The notes under the pieces were generated by a model. The model was given only the letters and a program-made list of their open reading frames with translations, did not search any database and was not told where the DNA came from. 64,000 nucleotides of DNA from NCBI GenBank assembly GCA_938008535.1, contig CALLKF010000115.1, forward strand, positions 13,397-77,396, in the 5' to 3' direction. Numbering within the stretch: the first letter of the stretch is position 1; every line of letters begins with the position of its first letter. This DNA comes from an uncultured Saprospirales bacterium (GTDB taxonomy: Bacteria; Bacteroidota; Bacteroidia; Chitinophagales; JADIYW01). A program made the position numbers and the translations under genes. Below are positions 8,337 through 15,306 of this stretch, piece after piece.

Positions 8337-9353
8337 ATGTTAACAAACGATTTGATTTTAAGAGCAGCTAAAGGCGAACATGTAGAAAGAATTCCTGTAT
8401 GGTTGATGCGCCAAGCTGGCAGAATTTTACCAGAATATCGCGCTGTAAGAAGTAGTGTAAACGGTTTTAAAGAATTAGTAAAAAATCCTGAACTGATTTG
8501 CGAAGTTACCATTCAACCAGTGGATATTTTAGGTGTGGATGCTGCGATTATTTTCTCTGATATTTTAGTAATTCCTGAAGCAATGGGTTTGAATTATGAA
8601 ATGATAGAAAGTAAAGGTCCATTTTTTCCAAAAACAATTACAAGTGAAATTGATGTAACTAATTTAACGACAGATGTTGTTCCGAATTTGCAATATGTTT
8701 TTGATTCGATAAAATTGACAAAAAGTGCATTGAATAATCGTGTGCCGTTGATTGGTTTTGCTGGTGCACCTTGGACCATTTTTTCGTACATGATTGAAGG
8801 AAAAGGAAGCAAAACTTTTTCACAGGCAAAAAAAATGTTGTACACAAATCCAGTTTTATCGCATCAATTATTAGATAAAATTACGACTTCAACCATTGCA
8901 TATTTAAAAGAACAAATTAAAAGCGGTGCAGATATTGTGCAAGTGTTTGATAGTTGGGCTGGTGTGTTGAGTAAGCAGCAATATTGTGAGTTTGCGTTGC
9001 CATATATGCAAAAGATATCTGATGCAATTACAGAAGTTCCAGTGATTTTATTTGCGAAGGATGCGCATTATATTTTAGAAGAATTTGCTGCAACGAATTG
9101 TTCTGTAATTGGACTTGATTGGACCATTGAACCACAAAAGGCGAGAAGTGAAGCACCAACAAAATGTTTGCAAGGTAATTTAGATCCATGTGTATTGTAT
9201 GCTGATAAATCGACTATAAAATCAGAAGCAGAGAAAATGTTGCGAGCGTTTGGTTCACAAAAATATATTTGCAATTTAGGACACGGTGTGTATCCAGATG
9301 TTGATTTTGAGAAAGCGAAATATTTTATAGATGTGGTGCAGAATTTTCGATAG
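8337..9353 (+). CDS. hemE: Uroporphyrinogen decarboxylase
   Basis: 338 residues, full length. HemE removes four carboxylates from uroporphyrinogen III to give coproporphyrinogen III in haem synthesis. Signature PVWLMRQAGRILPEYRAVR near the N-terminus carries the substrate-binding Arg residues, and IGFAGAPWTIFSYMIEG is the second signature; AAIIFSDILVIPEAMG holds the catalytic Asp. The C-terminal ICNLGHGVYPDVDFE matches the family. Start ATG 8337 preferred over upstream TTG because it gives the conserved MLTNDLILRAAKGE start. It is divergent from the ftsE-like gene and convergent with a TPR gene whose stop lies only 9 bases away. Confidence 0.96.
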   Translation: MLTNDLILRAAKGEHVERIPVWLMRQAGRILPEYRAVRSSVNGFKELVKNPELICEVTIQPVDILGVDAAIIFSDILVIPEAMGLNYEMIESKGPFFPKTITSEIDVTNLTTDVVPNLQYVFDSIKLTKSALNNRVPLIGFAGAPWTIFSYMIEGKGSKTFSQAKKMLYTNPVLSHQLLDKITTSTIAYLKEQIKSGADIVQVFDSWAGVLSKQQYCEFALPYMQKISDAITEVPVILFAKDAHYILEEFAATNCSVIGLDWTIEPQKARSEAPTKCLQGNLDPCVLYADKSTIKSEAEKMLRAFGSQKYICNLGHGVYPDVDFEKAKYFIDVVQNFR

Positions 9354-9362
9354 TTTAAAGCA

Positions 9363-10385
9363 CTAACGTAAAAATGTTGCATTCCAGCTTTTTAAGTCAG
9401 CAATTTTTGACTGATTATTTCTAAGCCAAATTGATACATCTTCATCATATTTTGTTTGACTAATATAGTAACAAAATGGTTCTACTAAATTATTTTTATA
9501 CATCGCTGCAAAAAAATCAATGTAATATTTTGTCCAAAAGGTTGTTTTTGGTTTTGGCAAATCAGCTAGAATAGCAAAGAAATCTTTAGTGTTTTCATAA
9601 AACAAAACTTCTTCCATTTTCTTTTTATTTTCAACTGTATTTTTACTTGCTTCAATTATTCCAAGTAAAATTTCTAGAGAACTAAATTCATTGGTATTGT
9701 TTCCTGTTAAACTTATGGTAGTTTTTGAACTATCGTTTTGTGTTACACCAGTTGATAATTGTTTATTGAGTTCTTTGTAAGCTTTTTCTGCTCTTTTTCC
9801 TTTTGGTTCTAATAATAAAAAGTTGTAAAGCGCAAAAATACATGGGATCCGTTTCTTTTGAGCAAGCATAGTATAAGCCAAAATTAAATGACTGCTAGCA
9901 TATTGCGGATTTAATACAATTGCTTTTTTTGCATTTTCTTCAGCTTCTTTATCTTTATAGTTATTGAAATAAGTAAGCGCTAAGTTGTAGTGTAGAATAC
10001 TGCTATTTGGATAAATATTGATTCCTTCTGTATATTTTTCAATAGCTGATGCACTTTTGTTTTGTGCATCTAAAATTGTTCCATATAAGACATAAGCTAG
10101 TTCATTAAATTTATCGGTAGATTTAATTGATTTTTCACAGTATGCTAATGCTGTTGTAGTATCTTTTAAAGCATAATAACAAGCAGCTATTTCGTAATTT
10201 AAGACTCCAGAAGTGGAGTCAATTTTTTTTGCAAGATTGTAAAGTCTTAGTGCTTCTTTATAATCACCTTTATCATAAGATTCAATTCCATGGTCAATTA
10301 TTTCATCAAAATCACTGACTTGACAAAATGCTTGATGACTGCTAATAAAAAGTAGTAGAATGAAAAATAATTTTAAACGATTCAT
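9363..10385 (-). CDS. Secreted TPR-repeat protein
   Basis: 340 residues. An N-terminal signal peptide (MNRLKLFFILLLFISSHQAF) is followed by about four to five tetratricopeptide repeats between residues 25 and 200, for example YDKGDYKEALRLYNLAKKID and TYFNNYKDKEAEENAKKAI. The C-terminal 130 residues are helical without a recognised motif. Such proteins act as periplasmic or outer-membrane scaffolds. It lies 6 bases downstream of a lipoprotein gene and is the last member of a colinear run M23 peptidase - MerR - lipoprotein - TPR, probably cotranscribed at least in part. Confidence 0.8.
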   Translation of the reverse strand: MNRLKLFFILLLFISSHQAFCQVSDFDEIIDHGIESYDKGDYKEALRLYNLAKKIDSTSGVLNYEIAACYYALKDTTTALAYCEKSIKSTDKFNELAYVLYGTILDAQNKSASAIEKYTEGINIYPNSSILHYNLALTYFNNYKDKEAEENAKKAIVLNPQYASSHLILAYTMLAQKKRIPCIFALYNFLLLEPKGKRAEKAYKELNKQLSTGVTQNDSSKTTISLTGNNTNEFSSLEILLGIIEASKNTVENKKKMEEVLFYENTKDFFAILADLPKPKTTFWTKYYIDFFAAMYKNNLVEPFCYYISQTKYDEDVSIWLRNNQSKIADLKSWNATFLR

Positions 10386-10391
10386 TTGGAA

Positions 10392-10952
10392 TTATTCTTT
10401 AAGATATTCAATTTTTATGCCAACTTCTTCTTCTAATTCAGTTAATGCAATGCTGTAATTAATATCTTTTTTAGATTTTGTATCTGTAAATTCACCATCC
10501 CAAATATCATAACCTTTTTCATCTTTTTCTGGTTTACCATATCGCTTCGTATAGTATTGTTCAAATGTATTTTTTGTTTGTGCAACTTGCGCGGAATCAT
10601 TTAAATAGATATCAGTAGTGATAATATCTAATTGATTGTTTTCATTGAAAAAATATTGAACGTTTGCATATTCAGAAAATGCAGAACTATCTTTTGGATA
10701 AATAAATTCATAAAAAAGATGATCTGCAGTGGTTTCATATAATTTAGCTTGCTCTATTTTTTTTACTTCATCTTGCGATAAATTAAAATTCACATTCCTT
10801 AAAATATCATCATCGGTTCCTGTAAAAAAATTTGTAAAATACGGCGATGCGTCTTTTATTTCTTTTGCATATTTATCGTGCTTACAAGATGTAAGAATCA
10901 AGATGCAAGAACCAAGAATCAGGACAGAATTTATTAAATTATCTTTTCGCAT
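10392..10952 (-). CDS. Lipoprotein of unknown function
   Basis: 186 residues with a lipoprotein signal peptide (SVLILGSCILILTSCKH; modified Cys near residue 23). The mature part is acidic and contains a compact alpha/beta domain with repeated aromatic strands (YANVQYFFNENNQLDIITTD, YTKRYGKPEKDEKGYDIWDG, NYSIALTELEEEVGIKIEYL). Not recognised as a named family. Located between the MerR gene and the TPR gene, with only 6 bases to the latter, which suggests a functional link with it. Confidence 0.7.
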   Translation of the reverse strand: MRKDNLINSVLILGSCILILTSCKHDKYAKEIKDASPYFTNFFTGTDDDILRNVNFNLSQDEVKKIEQAKLYETTADHLFYEFIYPKDSSAFSEYANVQYFFNENNQLDIITTDIYLNDSAQVAQTKNTFEQYYTKRYGKPEKDEKGYDIWDGEFTDTKSKKDINYSIALTELEEEVGIKIEYLKE

Positions 10953-10979
10953 TTTATTTTTCTCTTATTTTTTTACTTT

Positions 10980-11045
10980 TCAAGATGCATTCAACGCATC
11001 ATTATTTTCATTTTCACCTTCACTATCATTTTCACTTTCACTTTC
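10980..11045. repeat. Degenerate hexamer-type spacer repeat
   Basis: Alternating ttttcaccttcactatc and ttttcactttcactttc words fill the spacer between the lipoprotein and MerR genes. The same words occur at 7466-7493, 32376-32394 and, on the other strand, 37829-37860. They look like decayed simple repeats rather than regulatory sites. Confidence 0.6.
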
Positions 11046-11383
11046 TACAACTCATTATACATCGATTCTAAAAAACTTCTTATCTTTTTTAAACGCGTTA
11101 CAATTTCTGCATTCGCATCTGATTTATCGATACCACCTTCTTTTAGTTTTTTCTTCGCACCATCTAAAGTATAACCTTTTTCCTTTACTAAATGATGAAT
11201 CAGTCGGAAATTTTCAATATCTTTTTTAGAATACAAACGATTTCCTTTCGTTGTTTTCTTTGGCTTTAAGATTTCAAATTCAGTTTCCCAAAATCGAATC
11301 AATGATGCTGCAACATTAAACTGCTTTGCAACTTCACTAATCGAGAAATACATTTTCTCTATTTCTTTGTCTTTGTATGGCAT
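11045..11383 (-). CDS. MerR-family transcriptional regulator
   Basis: 112 residues. Residues about 10-80 form a MerR winged helix-turn-helix: MYFSISEVAKQFNVAASLIR, FWETEFEILKPKKTTKGNRLY and DIENFRLIHHLVKEKGYTLD. The C-terminus is a short dimerisation helix without a ligand-binding domain or metal-binding Cys residues, so it is a minimal member. In many Bacteroidota this short MerR protein sits beside an M23 peptidase close to alaS, as it does here (M23 gene 40 bp upstream, alaS about 4 kb away). Target genes unknown. Confidence 0.9.
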   Translation of the reverse strand: MPYKDKEIEKMYFSISEVAKQFNVAASLIRFWETEFEILKPKKTTKGNRLYSKKDIENFRLIHHLVKEKGYTLDGAKKKLKEGGIDKSDANAEIVTRLKKIRSFLESMYNEL

Positions 11384-11423
11384 GTTTTAGAATGTTTAAT
11401 ATTTATTACTCTTTACTCATCAC

Positions 11424-12395
11424 TTAGTCGAATGATTGGTTTCCTTGTTCTGATAATTTTAATACTAGTTCATATTGTTCTGGTGAAATATCGTTGAAAA
11501 AATAATTCACTGGATCTATTTTATTTCCATTTTTCCAAACTTCATAATGACAATGTGGTCCGGTAGATTTTCCAGTGCTACCAACCAACGCAATCGTTTG
11601 TCCGCGTTTTACTTTTTCACCAACTCTAACCAATACTTTACTGTTGTGTCCAAATAAAGTATGATAGCCATATCCATTATTAATTACCACTTTGTTGCCG
11701 TAGCCATCACCTTGTGAACCAGCAATTTCCACTACACCATCACCAGTTGCATACACAGGTGTTCCTGATTCAGCTGTAAAATCAAGTCCTGCATGAAAAC
11801 GTGTAGTCTTATAAACTGGATCAATTCTGTAACCAAAACCAGATGCAATTCGTTTTAAATCTTTATTGGAAACTGGCTGAATAGCAGGAATACTTGCCAG
11901 CATTTTTTCTTTATTTTTAATCAGTGTTGCCAATTCATCATACGATTTTGACTGCACATATGCCTTCTTTTCTAACGTTTCTAATTTTGATAATGTTTTT
12001 GAAATAATTTCACTTTCAGGTAAGTTTTTAATTTCAGCATAAATTTTTGATTTATTTATTCCACCTGTTCGTAGTTCATCAGGTAAAGGATCTGATTCGA
12101 AAATTACACGATAAACATTGTCATCTCTATCACTTAAGTCTTGAAGTATTTTGTTTAAAGCATCGGTTCGTTTATCTAAAATTTCATACTTTTCCTGCAT
12201 TTTTTTAAGCTCTATCTTTTCAGATTTAACGTTTGGTTTATCAAATGCGTTATAACCTAAAACCATTGCCAAAAATCCAAAAAAGAATGCAGAAGTAAAA
12301 AATCCAGCAATACGCAAAATACGTTGACCAAGCGTGATCTTGTATTTTTCATATTTCAGAGTATTAGGATTGTAGTAGTATTTTTCCTTTTGCAT
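11424..12395 (-). CDS. M23-family (LytM) metallopeptidase, membrane anchored
   Basis: 323 residues. A basic cytosolic start (MQKEKYYYNPNTLKYEKYKI) precedes one membrane helix at about residues 27-48, a periplasmic coiled coil (about 60-165) and a C-terminal LytM domain. The zinc site is visible as HAGLDFTAESGTPVYATGDG (His and Asp ligands) and GPHCHYEVWKNG (HxH). This layout fits peptidoglycan endopeptidases of the cell-elongation type. It heads the M23 - MerR - lipoprotein - TPR run on the minus strand. Confidence 0.92.
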   Translation of the reverse strand: MQKEKYYYNPNTLKYEKYKITLGQRILRIAGFFTSAFFFGFLAMVLGYNAFDKPNVKSEKIELKKMQEKYEILDKRTDALNKILQDLSDRDDNVYRVIFESDPLPDELRTGGINKSKIYAEIKNLPESEIISKTLSKLETLEKKAYVQSKSYDELATLIKNKEKMLASIPAIQPVSNKDLKRIASGFGYRIDPVYKTTRFHAGLDFTAESGTPVYATGDGVVEIAGSQGDGYGNKVVINNGYGYHTLFGHNSKVLVRVGEKVKRGQTIALVGSTGKSTGPHCHYEVWKNGNKIDPVNYFFNDISPEQYELVLKLSEQGNQSFD

Positions 12396-12579
12396 AAAAT
12401 TTTAAACTGCTCAAATTTAGTATTAATCTAATACTTTTCCAAAGGTGTAATAAATAACTGAAAATCATTATATAACCAACTCATAATGTATTGTAGTACA
12501 TTCTCTAAGTGAAAAAATTAAAGGAATGAAATAAGTTAGATTTTAAATTAAGCTTATCTTAGTAGTATAAATAAAAAAC

Positions 12580-13038
12580 ATGAGCCACGAGTTTGCCACA
12601 ACACCGGATTGCGAGATTATAAGCGATCGAATATTAAACGCACCTGTTGAAAAAGTTTATAATGCTTTTGCTAATCCAGAGCATCTGAAAAATTGGTGGG
12701 GGCCAAATGGTTTTACGAATACTATTCACGAATTCGATCTTCGTGTTGATGGAAAATGGCGATTAACCATGCACGGACTTGACAAAGGAAATTACAACAA
12801 CGAATCTGTTTTCTTAAAGATTATTCCGAATGAATTGATTTACTGGCAGCGCGTGTCAAAGCCGTTGTTTCAAATGGCGATTATTTTTAATAAGATTACA
12901 GAAAATACTTCTAAAATAACATTCAGGATGATGTTTGATTCTGCTGAAGAGTGTAATAAAATTAGACCATTTGCACCGGAAAAAAATGAAGAAAACTTTG
13001 ACCGGCTCGAATCGGAATTGACAAAAATGACTTCATAA
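12580..13038 (+). CDS. SRPBCC / AHSA1-type protein
   Basis: 152 residues, a single START-like helix-grip domain. Key words are DRILNAPVEKVYNAFANPEH, LKNWWGPNGFTNTIHEFDLR and GKWRLTMHGLDKGNY, all characteristic of the Activator-of-Hsp90-ATPase-1-like bacterial subfamily. These bind hydrophobic ligands; no enzymatic residues can be assigned. A more distant family member lies at 29834-30283. Standing alone, with a frameshifted reading frame right after it on the opposite strand. Confidence 0.88.
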   Translation: MSHEFATTPDCEIISDRILNAPVEKVYNAFANPEHLKNWWGPNGFTNTIHEFDLRVDGKWRLTMHGLDKGNYNNESVFLKIIPNELIYWQRVSKPLFQMAIIFNKITENTSKITFRMMFDSAEECNKIRPFAPEKNEENFDRLESELTKMTS

Positions 13039-13040
13039 AT

Positions 13041-13254
13041 TTATTTTATCTTTCCTTGTTTAAATTGCTCTGTAATTTGTTCATCTTCTTTGACGGATTG
13101 TATCATAATGATTGGAAAATTTTCCGACAATTTTTTTCCTGAGGAAAAATATTTCATTTCACTGTTGATCTTCTTTAAGGAACACAGCAGTATCTGTTTG
13201 TGAATAATCAGAAAATGAAACGATGCTAAGAATTAAAAGGAATATTGTTTTCAT
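13041..13254 (-). pseudogene. Small secreted protein gene broken by a one-base shift
   Basis: Read leftwards from an ATG at 13254 the sequence gives MKTIFLLILSIVSFSDYSQT, a clear signal peptide, then TDTAVFLK and a stop. One base off near 13177-13180 the frame continues as KINSEMKYFSSGKKLSENFP, then IIMIQSVKEDEQITEQFKQG and a stop at 13041. Removing one of the two G (plus strand) at 13179-13180 joins both parts to about 70 residues. Either a recent pseudogene or a sequencing error. Function unknown. It accounts for the otherwise empty 325-base gap. Confidence 0.55.
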
Positions 13255-13309
13255 AGATGCAAGTTAATAATTTGAGAAGTGATTGTTTCTTGGAGTCGAA
13301 AAAAAACAA

Positions 13310-13338
13310 TTGAACATCACTATAAAAAACTAAATTTG
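13310..13338 (+). promoter_or_regulatory. Bacteroidota-type promoter of the nucleoid-associated protein gene
   Basis: TTG at 13310-13312, an 18-base spacer and TAAATTTG at 13331-13338, matching the TTG / TAnnTTTG pattern of the phylum, 25 bases before the ATG. Confidence 0.6.
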
Positions 13339-13363
13339 TGTTTTTAATTTATACAGATATTCC

Positions 13364-14410
13364 ATGACCATTGTAGATTTCACCGAAGTAGAATTGCAGC
13401 AGCTGATTACGCATCATGTTGGCAATAAATCAAAAGATGATAGAATCATTCTTTCCAGCGAATTGACAACCATTGAAAAAGATACCAGCGAGTTTCTATT
13501 GAAATATTTTTTAGCACCTGTAAAACCAGAAGAGTTTTTTTCTTTTACGCATACAGTAAAAATTGAGCAAAACGATATTTACACATTAACTAAATCTATT
13601 TTTTTAAATCCAAAATTGTTTATAGCTGAATCACAAAATATAGCAAAATTACTGTACGAACATTCTACGCATCCAAAAATTAAAGAAGGCGAATTGAATG
13701 TGGCTTATTTTTCCAATATTGTTTTTGAAAATGAAACCGTTGATGCTATCGGAATTTTTAAATCAGAAACAGATGTTGCTTATTTGAAAATGAAAAATCA
13801 GAAATTTAAATTCAATATACATCACGATTATGGTTTTGAATTAAAAGGATTAGATAAAGGTTGTATCATTTTTAATACGGAACAAGAAGATGGTTATCGA
13901 GTTTTGGTTGTTGATGCTACAAATAGAGCCGTTGATACGCAATACTGGGTCGATGATTTTTTACAGGTGAAACAAGTGTGCGATGATTACCATTTAACGA
14001 ACCAGTTTTTACGAATCACTAAAAATTTTGTTACGCATCAATTTTCTACAGAATACGAAGCAACCAAAGCCGACCAAATTGATTTACTGAATCGTTCGGT
14101 AGAATATTTTAAATCGCACGAAAGTTTTGAAAAGGAAGATTTTGAGAAAAAAGTGTTTCAAAACGATGAATTAATTGAATCGTTTAGAAAGTATGATACC
14201 AATTACAGACAAGAAAATGAAATAGATTTAACCGAAACTTTTGATATTTCAATTCCAGCTGTAAAGAAGCAGGCGCGTGTTTTCAAAAGTGTTTTAAAGT
14301 TAGATAAGAATTTTCACATCTACATTCATGGTGCAAGCGAACTCATTGAACAAGGTGTTGATGATGATGGTCGCAAGTTTTATAAAATCTATTATAAAGA
14401 AGAATCATAA
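13364..14410 (+). CDS. Nucleoid-associated protein (NdpA/YejK-like)
   Basis: 348 residues matching the full length of the 37-kDa nucleoid-associated protein family. Visible hallmarks are the N-terminal HHVGNKSKDDRIILSSELTT, the central GELNVAYFSNIVFENETVDA and FKLNIHHDYGFELKGLDKGC-like strand set, and the C-terminal FKSVLKLDKNFHIYIHGASE with the final RKFYKIYYKEES. In E. coli YejK binds the nucleoid and contacts topoisomerase IV; in Bacteroidota the role is untested. It carries its own promoter and is convergent with the 2OG oxygenase gene. Confidence 0.88.
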   Translation: MTIVDFTEVELQQLITHHVGNKSKDDRIILSSELTTIEKDTSEFLLKYFLAPVKPEEFFSFTHTVKIEQNDIYTLTKSIFLNPKLFIAESQNIAKLLYEHSTHPKIKEGELNVAYFSNIVFENETVDAIGIFKSETDVAYLKMKNQKFKFNIHHDYGFELKGLDKGCIIFNTEQEDGYRVLVVDATNRAVDTQYWVDDFLQVKQVCDDYHLTNQFLRITKNFVTHQFSTEYEATKADQIDLLNRSVEYFKSHESFEKEDFEKKVFQNDELIESFRKYDTNYRQENEIDLTETFDISIPAVKKQARVFKSVLKLDKNFHIYIHGASELIEQGVDDDGRKFYKIYYKEES

Positions 14411-14424
14411 GTTTTGAAAAAAAA

Positions 14425-14564
14425 TAACCACTTAAGGCACTTAAGAAGCTGAAGTTAAAAATGAAGATTACAAAAAATACGATAATAAGAAAGCTAAGTT
14501 TTCTTACTATTTTAGATAATTACCTTTAAAATTTTCTTTGTTTCTTAAGTGCCTTAAGTGGTTA
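14425..14564. repeat. 23-bp perfect inverted repeat with 94-bp centre
   Basis: The left arm 14425-14447 (taaccacttaaggcac...) is the exact reverse complement of 14542-14564. Each arm also contains two CTTAAG palindromes three bases apart. It fills the spacer between two convergent genes. The centre is AT-rich and has no coding potential. It could be a small MITE-like element or a bulky bidirectional terminator. Confidence 0.85.
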
Positions 14565-14570
14565 AAATTA

Positions 14571-15164
14571 TCAATCTCTCTTCAACCAACCAGTAATACT
14601 CATTCTTGGAGCAGCAGTTTCCAGAACTTCATGTTCTAATTCATTGCTTCTAAAAAATACCGCTTTGCAATTGGTTGGAGAAATAGATTGAGTTTTTGTT
14701 GCATGAAATACCTTCAATTCACCACCATCACCAATTTTCCAATCAGAATTCAAATAAAAAATCATCGAAAATTGTCTGCTATCATCACTTTTAAATTGAT
14801 CAATATGTTTACGGTAAAAACTTCCAATTGGAAAAAGTGCGTAATGAAATTCATACGATGTAATTCCTGTAAAACACGTTTCATTTAAATACGTTACAAA
14901 TGTGTCAATCAAATCTAAAAATTCATTTTCAAACTTATTATTATGTAAACGATCTAGCCAATAAATGCTATCATTTCTGATTAATTTATCATTTTGAAAA
15001 TCAACAAGATTACCAACTCCAGCATTTTTTAATTTTTGATGATTCAATAAATCATTCAAATTGTCTTTAAGATTTTTTGCTAAATCGATGCTCAGAAAAT
15101 CTGAAGAAATGCCAATTTTATTGGATATAAAATCTTCCACTATATCATTGAATATTGTTTGCAA
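14571..15164 (-). CDS. 2OG-Fe(II) oxygenase (prolyl hydroxylase-like)
   Basis: 197 residues. The C-terminal half carries the double-stranded beta-helix iron site: FYRKHIDQF gives the HxD pair, SMIFYLNSDWKIGDGGELKV the core strands, and FRSNELEHEVLETAAPRMSI the distal His and the 2-oxoglutarate-binding Arg. The arrangement is that of the SM-20/PHD family, with proline or other side-chain hydroxylation as likely chemistry. In bacteria a related enzyme acts on EF-Tu, but the substrate here cannot be told. It is divergent from alaS. Confidence 0.85.
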   Translation of the reverse strand: MQTIFNDIVEDFISNKIGISSDFLSIDLAKNLKDNLNDLLNHQKLKNAGVGNLVDFQNDKLIRNDSIYWLDRLHNNKFENEFLDLIDTFVTYLNETCFTGITSYEFHYALFPIGSFYRKHIDQFKSDDSRQFSMIFYLNSDWKIGDGGELKVFHATKTQSISPTNCKAVFFRSNELEHEVLETAAPRMSITGWLKRD

Positions 15165-15294
15165 AATGTTGATTTATGAGTATAAAAGCAACACTTTGTC
15201 AGAGATCGAACGAATGTACTCTAAAATTATTGATAATTAGCAAAATATCTCTTTTCCTTAAAGCATATCTATTTTATATTGCACTTCAAATTTT

Positions 15295-15302
15295 TATCTT
15301 TG
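15295..15302 (+). promoter_or_regulatory. Bacteroidota -7 element of alaS
   Basis: tatctttg matches TAnnTTTG four bases before the alaS ATG; the transcript would be nearly leaderless. The upstream TTG at 15279 is too close (13 bases) to be a standard -33. Confidence 0.45.
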
Positions 15303-15306
15303 CAAC

